A DNA stretch of 64,000 nucleotides from Excoecaria cochinchinensis. Taxonomy: Eukaryota; Streptophyta; Magnoliopsida; Malpighiales; Euphorbiaceae. The first letter of the stretch is position 1. Every line of letters begins with the position of its first letter. The notes under the pieces are model-generated. The model did no database searches and had not been told where the DNA came from. It saw only the letters and a list, made by a program, of their open reading frames with translations. Made by a program: the position numbers and the translations under genes. Where the stretch lies: assembly GCA_947683425.1 (NCBI GenBank), contig CANTUQ010000055.1, positions 4,762,001 through 4,826,000 on the forward strand. The letters are read 5' to 3'. Below, one piece after another: positions 23,523-35,100 of the stretch.

Positions 23523-24470
23523 CAAAATTTGCCCAATTCTGCACTTTCCCGCACTATTCACAATTCAACTTTCAAAACCACTCCTTCAATCACGCATAAA
23601 CAATTATCTCATGAGTCGAATGCAACCCAAGACATGTTAAGCATCAATATACACTCAATTCACACTAATTTGCACAAGAATTCACAATTAAATCGCTAAA
23701 GCACACAAATTATGTTCTTCACTAACGCTTGAAATTCTACTACCGAACTCACATACAAGTCACTAAAACTTAAAATCATACCAAACCAATACTCTAGCTC
23801 AATCATACACATGCATTTACACATAAATCAACACTCAAAATTATCATGAATTAAAGCATAACAAAGAATGATCCAAGAAAAGAACAACGACAAAACACTC
23901 CCAAACCTGAAATGAAGCTTCAATCTTCACTCTTCAAGACGCCACTTTATCCTTGCCTTTGTTCTTTCTTCTCTCTTCCGATTCTTGCACAAAACCCAAC
24001 CACAACACACTTAAATCAAACCATAAACTCACACTTCAAAAACCAGAATTCAAAGAACAAGAAGTAGATAAAGGAACCTCAATTCACACTCAAGCACTTA
24101 CCTTTCACAAACCTAGCTCAAAACTTTAAGAAATCCCACTCAAAGCTCAAAGAAGCACACAAGAGAGAGGAGATGAGAGCAGGAAATGGAAGCAAGAGAG
24201 GGAGGAGGGACGAGAAAATGAAAATCAAGACAAGAGGGGCAGCTTCCACGGGAAGCTTCCTCAAAACAGCCCTCCCTTGTCTCTCTCCTCCTTTTCCATT
24301 AAATGTTCTCACCCACCAAGCCAAGTGTCAAGCTCCTACAGGTTCCAACATCCATCTTTGACTTATTCCTTATATGCACCATACACAACACACACACAAT
24401 CACCTCCTACATAAATATCCACATCCTTGTTACCAAAACCAAATTCCACTAAATCACTTCCCATAAAACA

Positions 24471-24479
24471 CTTTATATA
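24471..24479 (-). promoter_or_regulatory. TATA box of the 5' LTR
   Basis: The complement reads TATATAAAG, about 225 bases into the LTR and about 370 bases upstream of the donor consensus at 24100. The 3' LTR has lost it. Confidence 0.5.
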
Positions 24480-24707
24480 CAAGGCACCATACACACAAAC
24501 CACACTAGATTAATTCCAACAATTTTCCTACTTCCATACACCATAAGCACACTATATAATTCCTCCTCTTAACTTAATTAATTAATTTTTTTGCTATTAA
24601 AATCCTTATTATCCAATTTTTCTCTTACTCAATTTACTGAAATACCCTAAATATTCCGACTTACCACGCAGATTCTGACTAGACCCTTTTTGGTTTGTTA
24701 CAAATTA

Positions 24708-26784
24708 TAATGGTAAGTGTGCTAAAAATATAGCAGTTTCGATACGAGTAACAGTGGGGTGGCTATATAGCGAGCCCGACCGTCCGGCGGCCGAAAAGTT
24801 TAAATTTTGAAAAAATGATCTATGAGCCATAAGGAGTCTCGTGGCGAAATCGGAACTGAAAACGGCTTCCAAAAGTCAGTTTGAAGAAAGCCTCTTGTTA
24901 GATTCAAATATTAACCAAGTTTGACTTAAATTTGAACGAAACTATAAATATAGTAAACGACCTCCAAAAAATTATTTGAAGGTGTAGATGGACTCAGAAT
25001 AGTGTGTAGAACAGTTTGGTGGTGAAAAAAGAATTTTATGGAGATACTGGAAAATTACTGAATCGGACCGATATAATTGAACCGGACCAAATAGTGATTT
25101 TAATTGAGACGGAATGAAGGCCTAATGGATATATAAAAGTGAAAATGATGTTAAGAGTGAAAAGTGAACCAAACCGGTTTAACCAGTGAACCAGACCGGT
25201 TGGACAGGACCAGTTGACTTTTGGATGACTAGGTTTGACCAATGTTTGACTGGACACTAAATGGAGTTCTGGATTTCAGAAAAATTATTTGAAAGCATGG
25301 TTGTGCTTGAAATATTATGGAGAATCAATTGGTAAAGAAAAATAAATATTACGGTAAGACAGAAAATTGAGTTATCGGACTAGTAAGAAATTAGCGGACC
25401 AGGAAACGGTCTCTGATTGAGCTAAAATTTTACGTAGAGGCTAAGTTATATATTTTGAGAATTATGGAATTGATTTTGGGAGAAATTGAGATTGGGAGGT
25501 GACAAAAATAATTTTTGTATGAAAAATGGGCTTAATAACCTAAATGGGCTTTAGGGTTGGCCCAATAGGTTGAACCAAGCCCAAGCCCACTCAAGACACA
25601 TGTAAAATACAGAAATCTCTAACATTTTACAGAATTCTCTCCCATTTTCCAGAATTCTCTCCACACTTCTTCCACCTCCACTTGGCCGAATTCCATTCTC
25701 TCTCTTTTTCTTGAATTTTCTTCTTTTCTCTTCAAAGTTCTCCCTAAATCCAACCTCCCTAAGTAAAATACAGCCTCTCTTTTCATTGATGATGGTCTCA
25801 AAAGCTCATTCGGAGTGAAGAAAGTGTGAAAAACCAAGTGTTCAGGGTTATTTCCTAAAAGTGAGGTAAGAGATTTAAGGTTCTATAATTTGGTTTGATG
25901 GTTCATATAGGTATTTTTGGGTATGTAGATGATGTTTATGTAATTATATTGCAAAAAGGAAGTAGGGATTTGAGTAAATCTTGATGTTTGTATTCGGCCA
26001 CCTTAGGATTTTCATGGAGAAGATGGAGTTTCAAAGTGATAAGGCATGGAAAGCTAGCTTAAGTGGTGGAAAGCAAGAAAATAAGGTTAGTGGATACAAT
26101 ATCCTTTCTTTTCCATGGTAGAGGCATGATTTTATGTTATGTTTGTATTGTGTGTATGTGAAATATGCATGAATAATTGAATCTAATTTAATATATGTGA
26201 TTAGTGGACCTAAAATAGTGTAAAAGTATGATTAGATGAGATTAAAACTAAGTAGTATGAAAAACATAAAGTAGGCCAAATAGCATATTATGGATTTTAT
26301 GGAGATTAAATGAAGTTTATGGCTTATAATTGATGGATATTATATTTATAACATGTTTAAGGCATGATAGAGTGATTGAAAGAAATTAAAGAACACATTA
26401 AGATAATTTAATGTTGTGGCCGAATGGGATATTACATAAGATAATGAGGTATGTTGTGTGACATGGCAAATAAATGATGTTTATGATTAATACAATATGT
26501 AAATTAAATGATTAAATGACTAAATGAAATTAAAGTGAATTAAATGGAATGTTAGTATAGTGGCCGAATGGTATATAATAGGTTTAGTAAGGATATGTGA
26601 TGAATTATGACATACCAATAATGTTGTAGTATGTTTAACATGTAAAGAGTGTGGATGAATGATTAATTGAAATTAAAGTGCATAATGAGGAAAAGTGACT
26701 TATTGGCTAAATGGTAATTTAAGTGATGTAAGTGTGTATATTGATAATTAATGGAATGTGATGGCATAAAGTGATTAAGTAACG
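24708..26784 (+). mobile_element. Element U, middle part
   Basis: Non-coding. It contains repeated 'aaccggtt'-type text (25150-25210), a pyrimidine-rich leader-like stretch (25610-25760), a donor consensus GAGGTAAGAG at 25864-25873, then AT-rich sequence with repeated 'gtggccgaatgg' phrases (26417, 26561). The ORFs seen are short and have no known motif. Confidence 0.6.
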
Positions 26785-26789
26785 ATAAA

Positions 26790-29625
26790 TGTAACGTCCA
26801 AATGTCCCTTAGAAGGATAAGTGGACGCAACACAACACTAAGCATGCAATTACCTTATTAACCTTACTTTTATTTTAACATTCACTAATACTTATGATCC
26901 ATGCATTCCACTACATTATACTTCATTACTAGTACCTCACTTCACTATTACAAATTACAAGCTTCACTACAATAAGCCACTTATAACACTATACATGTTC
27001 AAAAAGAACAACTATTACAAAAATGGAGCTTAATATACAAAATCTTTACACTCAAAAAACCCTTAACGCTCCTAGGGTGGCCTACAGAAACCTTCCAAAA
27101 TGCGTCTCCAATCTAGAACCTACAAGGGAGACAAGCACCCGTGCTAAGCGATAACGCTTAGTGGGGATGTACAAACAAGCACTAACACAATAATCACAAA
27201 GCACTACACAATAGAGAGCATGCTTAACACATATGGCATATCATGTATACTCACTAGATCACTATCACACTAGCATGCCAATATATCGTAGTTCATGTTA
27301 ATCACAAATCATACATTGTCTATAACATACTTTAAATCACTATTCACTTACCAAGTTCAATATTCACTTCACTATGTCAATGGAGAACAATAAATCACTA
27401 TCAATCAACAATCATGTGCACTGCTCATTAGTCACTACACTAAGCCATTTGTAGGCTCACTGCATTATCACTAATTCAATAGCATGGCATAAATATCACA
27501 CTATCGTTAAGAACAATAATACCAATACATATTTACCACGAACACATACAATATCATTGTCATTAATTAATAGCCTGTATAGACTTAGAGATAGATACGG
27601 GTACACTATTCAATAAAACGCTAGAGACAGAAGTCTCGAACACTATATCACTGGATACCCGTCGGTATCAATCACTAGATACCCGTCGGTGTCACACTAG
27701 AAGCCGCAAATCACTAGCCCTTCATAAGCATGCTTATTTATCCACGACTCGACTACAGGCTTATAAGTGTATTCATTCATTCATTACACATGCGTAATCA
27801 TGTCATCATTCTTTCACATGTCATTGTTCATTCTCATAATATTACTCACTCGCATGCATAAATCCAAACACATAAGTTACTTACCACATTTAGTTATTTC
27901 ACATGGTGATGCAATCAAGCTTAGTTAGGCTAATCATGCATCTCTAGTTCACATTTAGATAAACTCGCATATTGATGCAATCAAGCTTAGTTAGGCTATC
28001 ATGCATCTATAATTCGCATAGTCATTTTAGTTGTATGCATATAAACTTCATTTAACATTGATATAATGCTCATACAATAAGGTCCTCAATCATGGATATA
28101 GTTTCATCAAATACACACACATATATGTCGATCCATTTGCTAACCTTCACATAATTATATATTGTTACTTATTTAGTTTAATTACCAATCTTAATCATAC
28201 TCATAAAGTTTTCCCAATGATAACTACTTTTATAACCATTTAATAGCCCTAAACATGCATAATAAGTTGAGGGGAAGGTAGGGGATTGATCCATGCCAAC
28301 CTTGGGCTCAAAATTTGGAATAATAGGCTTTATAAATGTTGTTTTGTCGTGAGGTCTCGACTCTATCGCGATCGCGACAATAGCTCCCCTCAGGTGCCTT
28401 ACGAGACTAGTTTTCACTCCAAATTGGCATCGCAAAAACCGACTTCTAGTCCTCATTTTTGGGAAAAGAGTCCTTCATAAAATTTGTGCCTCTATATCCT
28501 ATCTTTCAAATGGGATAAGTATCAGGTCATTTAGACTCCTAAATGAAGAGATATGCATTAAACACTATAGACTGTTCAAATCAACCCGGCCAGACAGGAA
28601 CACGTCCGTTTATTGCCATTTTTAGGCCTATTAGAGACATAATTAATTTATGGTCTATCTTAGACTTTCAAAGATACGGAATTTATTGTTCAAATGGAGC
28701 AAGAAACCTTTGATTTGGAGTTTTCAAACTCTAGATATGATCAAAACACTTTACGGAGGTCTGGTGACATATAAGCAGAATTTTTCCTTAACACTAGGGT
28801 TCATACTTGATCACATACAATACTCATGGCAATTCACTTAACACTTCAATACACATCCATTTTGCATTTAATCGATATCAAACATCAATTAACACATATA
28901 GTTTCAAAACACATTAAACATGCATTAATTCAAATACAATCCCAAACCTCTTGGAGCACTCCTTCCCTTACTCTTCTATATCACTTTCTCTTTCCCCTTT
29001 CCAGCTCTACTTGGCTCTTCAACTCATAACATATACAATACATACAATACATACAAATCCATTAGACTATACTCATAATCTTAACAATTAAAATTAGAAT
29101 TAGAATAAGATGAAGGAGATACACTACATACTACATACCTTTCTAGCCAATACTCTTCTTCTAACTTATCTCTACCCAAATCTTAGTAACTCATGATCAA
29201 TTAAAGCAAATGAAAGAAGAGCAAAAGAAGTGTAACTTTGAGAGAAAGTATGGCCGGCTCAAGGTAGCTGAATATCAGATTTTTCTCAACCTCTCCACCT
29301 CATGCTTGCATGAAAATATGAGGTGTCAAGCTAAGGTAACTTCAAGCTAGGTGGCTGCCCTAACACATTCCACTCGGACTCCACTAATATACAGCTGATC
29401 CCAATAACTTTTGATTAACTTAATTAATCTCCACTACACTAATTAATCTTCACTTGTTAATTAATCATGCAAAGTGCAAGTCAGCCACTACAATACTTTA
29501 TTTCCTTTCAATTGGGTCCCTAGTTTCATATTTCAATCAAATCCAATACTATAAACCCTAATTGTCATACACGCAATTACACTAATGACACTCCATTCTA
29601 CTAGGGTGATTTTTGGGATGTTACA
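26790..29625 (-). mobile_element. Solo LTR S3, chromovirus family
   Basis: TGTAACGTCC to GGGATGTTACA, 2,836 bp, perfect TSD ATAAA (26785-26789 and 29626-29630). No internal region. It carries a double hairpin (27127-27161, stem 2 partly decayed), hairpins GAGACAGAAGTCTC (27624-27637) and GATACCCGTCGGTATC (27654-27669), CpG palindromes (28344-28384), and a donor GGTATGTAG (complement 29137-29138). It is nested in U. Confidence 0.92.
27907..28037 (-). repeat. 66-bp direct duplication in S3
   Basis: 'tgatgcaatcaagcttagtt' recurs at 27907 and 27973 with similar flanks. A local duplication inside the solo LTR. Confidence 0.75.
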
Positions 29626-29630
29626 ATAAA

Positions 29631-31368
29631 TGAGTGTGCATGCAAATTTGTAAGTGAATATAACATGTATGTTAAAATGTACAAAGTGATAAAGTGTGAT
29701 ATCGTATGAATAATGATAAAATATTACCCTTAGTAGTTATCTGGTAGTGAAATCTAGTCCAGGATATAATTGGCTAGCCATAGGGATTCCACACCGCGGT
29801 ATGAGTCATGATGACTCGCTATTAATAGACCAATGACGGTCTATCTCAGTGCAGTGTTCAGTGTTTATAGTGTATTCAGTGATTTAGTGTTCAGTGTAGT
29901 GCAGTGTAGTGAGAAATGGTCCCATTGGGATCATTTCATAGTGTAGTGGATCTGTGGGATCCACGTCCCGCATATCCGGTCAGTAGATTTTCTATCGGGT
30001 CCATACTAGGGGCATACTGGTAAATATGTGATTAAAATGAATAAAAAAGTGATATTGGGGAAATTGAGTGAAAATAGGACTAGAATGAAGTGAATGGAAA
30101 GTTTAGGGGATAAACGGTAATTTTACAAAAAGTTTGTAAAAAGTATTAATAATAAGTTAAAAGTGTAAGTAAAAGGGCAAAATGGTAATTTTGATAAAAT
30201 ATAGTGTTAAAATAGTGAAATAGTAGGAAAGTGAATAAATAGGGACTAAAATGAAATTTGGCTATGTTGTAGGTTAAAGAGTGAAGAAATAAAGTGAAAA
30301 GGGTATAATTGTAATTAAAATAAATAAATAAGGGTAAAAGTGTAAAATGAAAAAGATGTAAGGTTAAAAGGGTAAATAATGAATAATGAAGGGTATAATG
30401 GTAATTAAAGTAAAAGAGAGGATATAGATGTAATTAAAGTAAAAGAAAGGATATGGAAGGAATTAGTGTAATTGTGGGGACATAAATGTCATTAATAGAA
30501 CAAGATAAGGGCATTTTTGGAAACCATGGGAAAAGAATAAGAATAAAAAAAATATAATTAAAGGATTAAAATGTAATTAGTGGATAATGTGATTTGGATA
30601 AGTAATTGTATGGTTAATTGATGAATTTTAATTGAGTAAGTATGATTAATGATTTAATAAGAAATAATAATAATAAAAATAATAGTGATAATAAATAAAG
30701 GAAAAGAAAAAGTGGTATTAAGAATAAGTAGTGGCACAAGTGTAATTGTAGCAAATTGAAATAGAAATTTAGAATTTAAGCAAAAACTAAAGTGCAATTT
30801 AAATGGAAGTGTTATGGTAAGAATTAATTGATGAAAGGTGTGATAAATAATTAATAAATATAGTAGTGTAAATTAATTGATATTATGGATAATAAATACT
30901 TAATTGTTAATTTGTGAATGAATGATTGATGAAGTATAGAAATCACAGTAATAGTAATAATAATAATGCATAGATAAATATTAAATATATTATAACGATC
31001 ATAGTTGAATTGTACATTTAAATAATGAATGTGAACGTATGGGTATGATTTAATTAAGATTAGAAATATTTGATAAATTAAAAATAAATAACATTGAAAA
31101 ATAAATAAAGTAATGGTACTAGTGTAAACAAGGGTTATTGTAATTGATATTATGGATAATAATGTAGAATTGCTAATGTAATTGACTACCAAGGGTTATT
31201 GTAGTTAATTAGTGTAAATTAATAATAGGGTATATTTAATTGTGAAATGTCAAAGAAATAATTGGAAATAATTATAGAGAGATGTTTTTAGGGGGCCATA
31301 GTGTATTAAATTATAGTGCAAGAAAAGTAAAATGAAAGTTATAAAGAATTAAGAAAGTTAATGGTATG
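29631..31368 (+). mobile_element. Element U, third part
   Basis: Four hairpins lie close together: GAGTCATGATGACTC (29803-29817), TAGACC...GGTCTA (29826-29843), GGTCCC...GGGATC (29918-29932) and GTGGATC...GATCCAC (29946-29964). From about 30000 the sequence is AT- and purine-rich with drifting short repeats such as a two-copy 'gtaattaaagtaaaagaga' unit at about 30412-30470. No gene seen. Confidence 0.6.
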
Positions 31369-32060
31369 TTTTTTTTTTTTTAATGCAAATTAAAATTTCA
31401 TTAATATAATAAGATATATATTTGAAAAGTACAAATAGACTTATCAAACTTAAAAGTACATAAGATGTATGAAATAAATGAAGTTACTGGATTATATTTC
31501 CGAACTTTTTCTACAAAAACAGTGGATAATGGTAACATGCGGTGCGCAATCTAACTTACAGTGGGAAACTCTATCCATCTGCTGTTCAAAGGAAAACTTC
31601 GATGAACGACTACAACCAAACTTCCATAACGGAAGACAACAAAACTTCCATGAAGGAAGACACCAACCACAAAATTTGGAAAACAAACTTTCATTATAAA
31701 AATTTAAATTGCATTCAATTTTAATAAAAAACTGGACCTAGACAAAAATTTCAGATTTGATAACAATTCAAACTCAAAAACAAAAATACAGAAAATTTCA
31801 GATCTGAGATTATAAAAACAAAAAATACGAAAAATTCAAAAACAAATAAAAACTAACCAGATCTATACAGATCTGCGTTTATTGAAACCAAAATCACAAA
31901 AATAAAACACAAATGATTTCAGATCTGGCACAATAATAAAAAAACGAAAGAAAAACAAAAAAAAAATTCAAATCTGAGTTTATTAAATCAAATAACACAA
32001 CCAAAAACACAAAAAATCTAAAATAAATAAAAGAACAACAAATAAAATAAAAAATTAAGA
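31369..32060 (-). mobile_element. Candidate retroposed insertion with poly-A tail
   Basis: A 13-base T run (31369-31381) on the + strand reads as a poly-A tail on the minus strand, preceded by 'taatgaaattttaatttgc', typical of a 3' UTR. The interior is T-rich on the minus strand with five or more agatctg motifs (31799-32060). GTATG occurs next to the poly-T (31364-31368) and again near 32066, which could be a short TSD. No RT domain was seen. It could be a truncated LINE or a processed transcript. Confidence 0.35.
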
Positions 32061-32146
32061 TCTGTATGATGGAGCATTGTAGTGCGTGTCTGTACAGTGT
32101 TATGACATCCGGTATCCGTATCATTTACGGGTATAAGGGTGTTACA

Positions 32147-32289
32147 TGATTTGTCTTATATGGCCAATTATTTGATAAATTATATTTTCTTAATTAGATT
32201 TACACATGAATTATATGTCTTCATCTTAATTAAATACACATGTATACATGAAATAACACGATTATACTTGATTTATTCTCTATTATATG
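32147..32289 (+). mobile_element. Chromovirus LTR S2, second part
   Basis: After the second TGATT the text continues S2 and lines up with S1 around 2995-3075 ('catgtatacatga...gattatacttga'). This confirms that U split one LTR. It stops at ATATG (32285-32289), where the next LTR begins. Confidence 0.8.
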
Positions 32290-33730
32290 TGTAACACCCC
32301 CTACGTCCCAGTTGGAAGGACGCCGCAGAGCGCTACCGATGCTCATTCACATACATGCACACATATACTATGCGGAAGCATACATTCACACATAAACACA
32401 CATGCATAAATACGGGATAATTAAAATCTTACCTTGCGGGCAAAAGCTGGTCATGCATTAACTCACACACATGTAGGCACTAAGCGGAAGTATAAGCACA
32501 TGCATACCCCCATTCACTCATTCAATCAGCGGAAGCATAAGAGGAACGATAAAACCAAGGAACAACTTAATAAAAAAATATGGTAACATTTACAACCTCC
32601 AAAATATTACATCCAGAACCTTACATATATAATTACATATACATAAGACTACAGAAATAAAAAATCCAAAATACAAAAGCTGAACAAAATACAAAACTTC
32701 TAACTCCTATATGGCTGACCTTGTAGATGTGCGACTCAAACCGAACAAAACCTGCCACCTACAAGGGAAAAGAGCCTGTGCTAAGCGATAACGCTTAGTG
32801 GGGAGAACACACAAGAATATGGACGGCCATTCACAATGGTCGCCAAGGCATAACACATTCACACTGGTAAATGCATAAAGTCTTAACAGATAGATATACA
32901 AGCTTGCATATAGTAGCCATGCATTCAGATGATTATAACCACATTCATATACACGTTACCGGATTGCTCCTCTCAACATCAGATTCGTGCGGTTATCCTA
33001 TTCTTATAATCATATTAAGATAAACCGAGGCAGACAGAATACCATACAAGATACAAGTATTATCATGCAGAAACGTATACAATCTCACATGCATATACTT
33101 ACAGAGGTATCAGATATCAAAACCGCATCATGCTTAGTGACTCAACAGCTAAACATGCAGCCATCATACCAATAACCTAAACGTTAATTGAAAACCCATA
33201 CACATGCAATAAGATTACCATGCAATAACGCACCCAATGGACAACGTCCAAAACACCACACTTCCCTGTGCAACTCTAATACATAAAATATCATGCCATG
33301 AAACATAAACACATGCCAACATGTTGAAAATACTATGATAGCTGAAACCAAGGAAACATATAGCATAATATTAAATTTATTGCATTAGCTAGATCAAGAT
33401 CGAATTCTTATACACATTAACTTACCCCATCATCATACCGAAATGCAGTATACGTATTATACGATATTCATATACATTTTGGTCCCATGCCTATAACGAT
33501 AACTGATTATATTCAAACACAGTCACATTATAATATATGCAAATAAGCATACACAATATACATGCTTGAGTCACATCTAACCCGTTCAGAGATTCATAAT
33601 TCCATTCGGATAAATAACTGACTCACATATTCAAAATCATGCTCATTCGGATATCACATTCTCATATTAACATCAGATGAAGCAAACAGACTGCCTGCTG
33701 ACTCACTTTAGTAGATAACGAGAGAATACG

Positions 33731-33820
33731 GTAGTGTACCTTACGAGTATGAATCGAACAGTAGCGTACCTTACGGGTACGAATCGAATGGTAGTGTACC
33801 TTACGGGTACGAATCGAAAA
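33731..33820 (-). repeat. Three tandem 30-bp repeats in S4
   Basis: Each unit contains GTACCTTACGGGTACGAATC (one copy diverged). The core GTACC-TTACG-GGTAC can fold. Two-copy versions occur in LTRs at 53351-53410 and 54240-54302. Confidence 0.85.
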
Positions 33821-34649
33821 TTATTTTATTTTATCACATTTAAAACATTTTACTGAGGGGGATGTTAAACAAGATCCAAACACATTAAAAAGGATCACGA
33901 GGATCCGAATACATTAAAAAGGGTTCGCGAGGAACCAAACTGGGACCTGATCAGGGTCCAAACGTCCAAAGGGCTGCAGCTAAGAGGTCTATTAGGCATG
34001 CCTAACTATCCACTAGACTGACTCTCGCAGGTCAAGCATAACACCAATCCCATTTAAGCATAACACATTATTCATAGCAAGGATCAAAAATCTTAGGCTT
34101 GCATAATAAATCAAACTTATTTCATGTTACTTACCAAATTGCTCATATATCATTCATTATAAAGCATACCAGAGTCAGATATGGAAACACTATTATACCA
34201 AAGATCATCAATACAAAACCTTAATCATACTATAGTGCTACTCATGATAACTGTAACATATTATTCTTAGGGAAGAATCGTGAATTAAGATATGCATAAC
34301 ACATTTCACATTTTAGCAGAACATGTTCATGATGAAGAACCATGACATTAGACATTCATACATCAATTGTATTTCACAATGCAATATGCGATACAATTTG
34401 CAGTATTTAACATTGATATACCAAATTATACAATTTAAATCAAATAATAATCTAACAGGAATCACCATTGCCAAGCATATTGAAATCAATTATTGCCATA
34501 CTATCATTTTATAATCACACACTTCAAAATAAGCATACTAACAATAATTAGGCAAAAACATGTCCCATGTGAAAGTGAGAAAAAATGCAAAGTGAATGAA
34601 AAAGATCATTTTTGAAAATCGGGCGAAAATCAGGACAGACAGGAGCAGA

Positions 34650-35025
34650 TTCTGTCGCGATCGCGATGTGAAGTCGCGCTCGCGACAGAAGCTGAACAGA
34701 AGCCTGAACACGCAGCACAGCAGGTGGGGAGCACGACTCATGCCTCAAGAGCACGACTCATGCTCTTGAGCATGAGTGGTGTTCATTGAGCACGTTTCGT
34801 GCTCTCCTACGGAGGAAGAAGAAAGAAATCAGAGGGAGGAGGAAGAATCAGCACGTCTCGTGCCTCAAGAGCGCGACTCGTGCTCTTGAGCATGACTCAT
34901 GCTCTTCCATCCGAGAGGAGATGATGTGAGATGATGAGCACGACTCGTGCTCTTCATTGGACCTGGGCATGCACTATTCTGTCGCGATCGCGATGGATTT
35001 GCGCTTGCGACAGAATTGTGTTGCC
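34650..35025 (-). repeat. CpG-rich palindrome block in S4
   Basis: TCTGTCGCGATCGCGATGTG with a GTCGCGCTCGCGACAGAA partner (34652-34690) and a second pair at 34978-35015 bracket about ten GCACGACTCGTGCTC-type palindromes (34732-34955). It is a mirror of the S1 and S2 layout. Confidence 0.75.
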
Positions 35026-35100
35026 CTGCCCCCAACCAAAATGCAGAAATTCTTCTTTTCTAGAAATCCTTTCAAAAACCTTTCAAAAACCACTATTTGA

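Larger units (their letters stand above)
18223..24702 (-). mobile_element. Gag-only LTR retrotransposon (TR-GAG type), complete, nested in U
   Basis: LTRs 18223-20746 and 22163-24702 flank a 1.4-kb internal region with only a gag. TSD AAGTA (18218-18222) and AATTA (24703-24707) differ at one base. PBS and purine tract are in place on the minus strand. There is no protease, RT or integrase, so it would need a helper chromovirus. The internal region keeps the chromovirus pre-tract text (TTTCGAGGATGAAATTT), as if pol had been removed from a full element. Confidence 0.92.
22163..24702 (-). repeat. 5' LTR of the 18223-24702 element
   Basis: Partner of 18223-20746 with scattered substitutions. It holds the double hairpin (22488-22524, both stems perfect), TACCCGAAGGTA (22837-22848), palindromes (23203-23522) and a donor complement (24100-24101). 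Confidence 0.9.
18115..32146 (+). mobile_element. Element U: long non-coding LTR-like insertion with nested elements
   Basis: Starts TGTAATGGCCC and ends AAGGGTGTTACA, flanked by a perfect TSD TGATT (18110-18114 and 32147-32151). Subtracting the nested insertions (18223-24702, 26790-29625) leaves about 4.7 kb. No gag, pol, PBS or purine tract was found, so it behaves as one very long solo LTR. It has a donor consensus GAGGTAAGAG (GT at 25866) and hairpins at 29803-29964, but not the CTAAGCG double hairpin of the other LTRs, so it is a separate family. Remaining text is AT-rich (29970-31368). A poly-T-led insertion is likely at 31369-32060. Confidence 0.8.
32290..35100 (-). mobile_element. Chromovirus LTR S4, truncated by Tat insertion
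   Basis: Starts TGTAACACCCCC with GTTGGAAGGACG shortly inside. Double hairpin at 32781-32798 (CTAAGCGATAACGCTTAG; stem 2 decayed). Hairpins include GGATCACGAGGATCC (33892-33906), GGGTTCGCGAGGAACC (33921-33936) and GGGACC...GGGTCC (33942-33959). A 30-bp triple repeat and a palindrome block lie further in. The sense-strand start of the LTR is missing because the minus-strand Tat LTR begins at 35101. The flank at the junction is TTTGA. Confidence 0.82.

Noticed and set aside
31492..31686. Cysteine-rich 64-codon minus-strand ORF as a small secreted protein
   Set aside because: No signal peptide, and it lies within a tail-bearing insertion with a competing + strand ORF over the same bases; nothing supports coding.
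34650..35025. CRISPR-like array of short palindromic repeats
   Set aside because: Spacing and repeat sequence vary, the setting is a plant LTR, and no cas gene is present.
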